A DNA stretch of 6,596 bases from NCBI GenBank assembly GCA_030596145.1, contig JAUVKS010000110.1:1-6596 (forward strand), read 5' to 3'. Position 1 is the first letter of the stretch. Every line of letters begins with the position of its first letter. The position numbers and the translations under genes were made by a program. This document shows, piece by piece, positions 6,455 through 6,596 of the stretch. Below the pieces are notes generated by a model, which had not been told where the DNA came from, made no database searches, and saw nothing but the letters and a program-made list of their open reading frames with translations. The DNA comes from Pseudomonadota bacterium. Lineage in GTDB: Bacteria; Desulfobacterota; Syntrophia; Syntrophales; JADFWA01.

Positions 6455-6596
6455 TCACCCACCAATAAACAGACCGATTGCAAGCAATACAGGGGTCAGA
6501 ATATTTATTGCCACGTTCCTGCCCATATACGGTATCAGTTTTGGTATATCATTGGCATATTTGGTGACACCCTTCACTGTAGGAACTGCAAGGACA
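6455..6596 (-). CDS. C-terminal end of a membrane protein, possibly UbiA-like prenyltransferase
   Basis: The minus-strand frame enters from beyond the window and stops at TGA 6457-6455, leaving 46 residues. These read VLAVPTVKGVTKYANDIPKL, then IPYMGRNVAINILTPVLLAI and GLFIGG. The last ~20 residues form a clear transmembrane segment preceded by a short basic, polar stretch. A final helix of the type NVxINxLTPVLLAIG reminds me of UbiA-family prenyltransferases (quinone or lipid biosynthesis, inner membrane), but this is a weak recollection and other multi-spanning proteins are possible. Clean codon structure up to the stop supports a real gene end. Confidence 0.45.
   Translation of the reverse strand, partial: VLAVPTVKGVTKYANDIPKLIPYMGRNVAINILTPVLLAIGLFIGG

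Overview
The window (about 6.6 kb, moderately AT-rich) looks like a bacterial chromosome with anaerobic-type central metabolism, interrupted by decayed mobile DNA. It holds a radical SAM protein of the AmmeMemoRadiSam type, a phosphofructokinase with the residues of the pyrophosphate-dependent class, and an acyl-CoA transferase fused to a GNAT domain next to an acyl-CoA synthetase. This mix, plus a small MGDK... lysine-rich protein start and GC-rich palindromes between genes, would suit a planctomycete of the anammox type, a deltaproteobacterium or a relative. That placement is inference; there is no rRNA or marker gene to confirm it.

Layout. 1-903 (+): the 3' 300 codons of amrS, cut by the window start. 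942-995: a GC-rich double-hairpin palindrome. 1095-2198 (+): an intact phosphofructokinase with a strong Shine-Dalgarno. 2452-3563: a dead insertion sequence whose transposase (minus strand, 2519-3504) carries four in-frame stops, one frameshift and one internal deletion; its ends are imperfect inverted repeats, each with two CTGTCCGG-type boxes 24 bp apart. 3644-3813: a 170-bp non-coding MITE-like element with its own terminal inverted repeats and an exact 9-bp target duplication, inserted inside an older 34-nt hairpin. 3883-5772 (+): an intact 629-aa acyl-CoA hydrolase/transferase-GNAT fusion starting at TTG. 5779-about 5999 (+): the first ~73 codons of an NDP-forming acyl-CoA synthetase or Pat-like CoA-binding protein, six bases behind the fusion gene, broken by a nine-G run and then cut off. 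5896-6111 (-): a chimeric small ORF joining a lysine-rich protein start to what looks like the tail of an IS3-type transposase. 6112-6454: no gene recognised. 6455-6596 (-): the C-terminal end of a membrane protein, possibly UbiA-like.

How the parts relate. The fusion gene and the synthetase fragment formed, or still form, a two-gene operon for acyl-CoA/carboxylate interconversion, perhaps with lysine acylation through the GNAT domain. Only the fusion gene is intact in this window. The rest is a record of at least three mobile-element events within 3.6 kb. I found no CRISPR array, tRNA, rRNA or convincing riboswitch. The most distinctive structure is the MITE with its target duplication inside a hairpin; I see no evidence for a wholly new multi-gene system.
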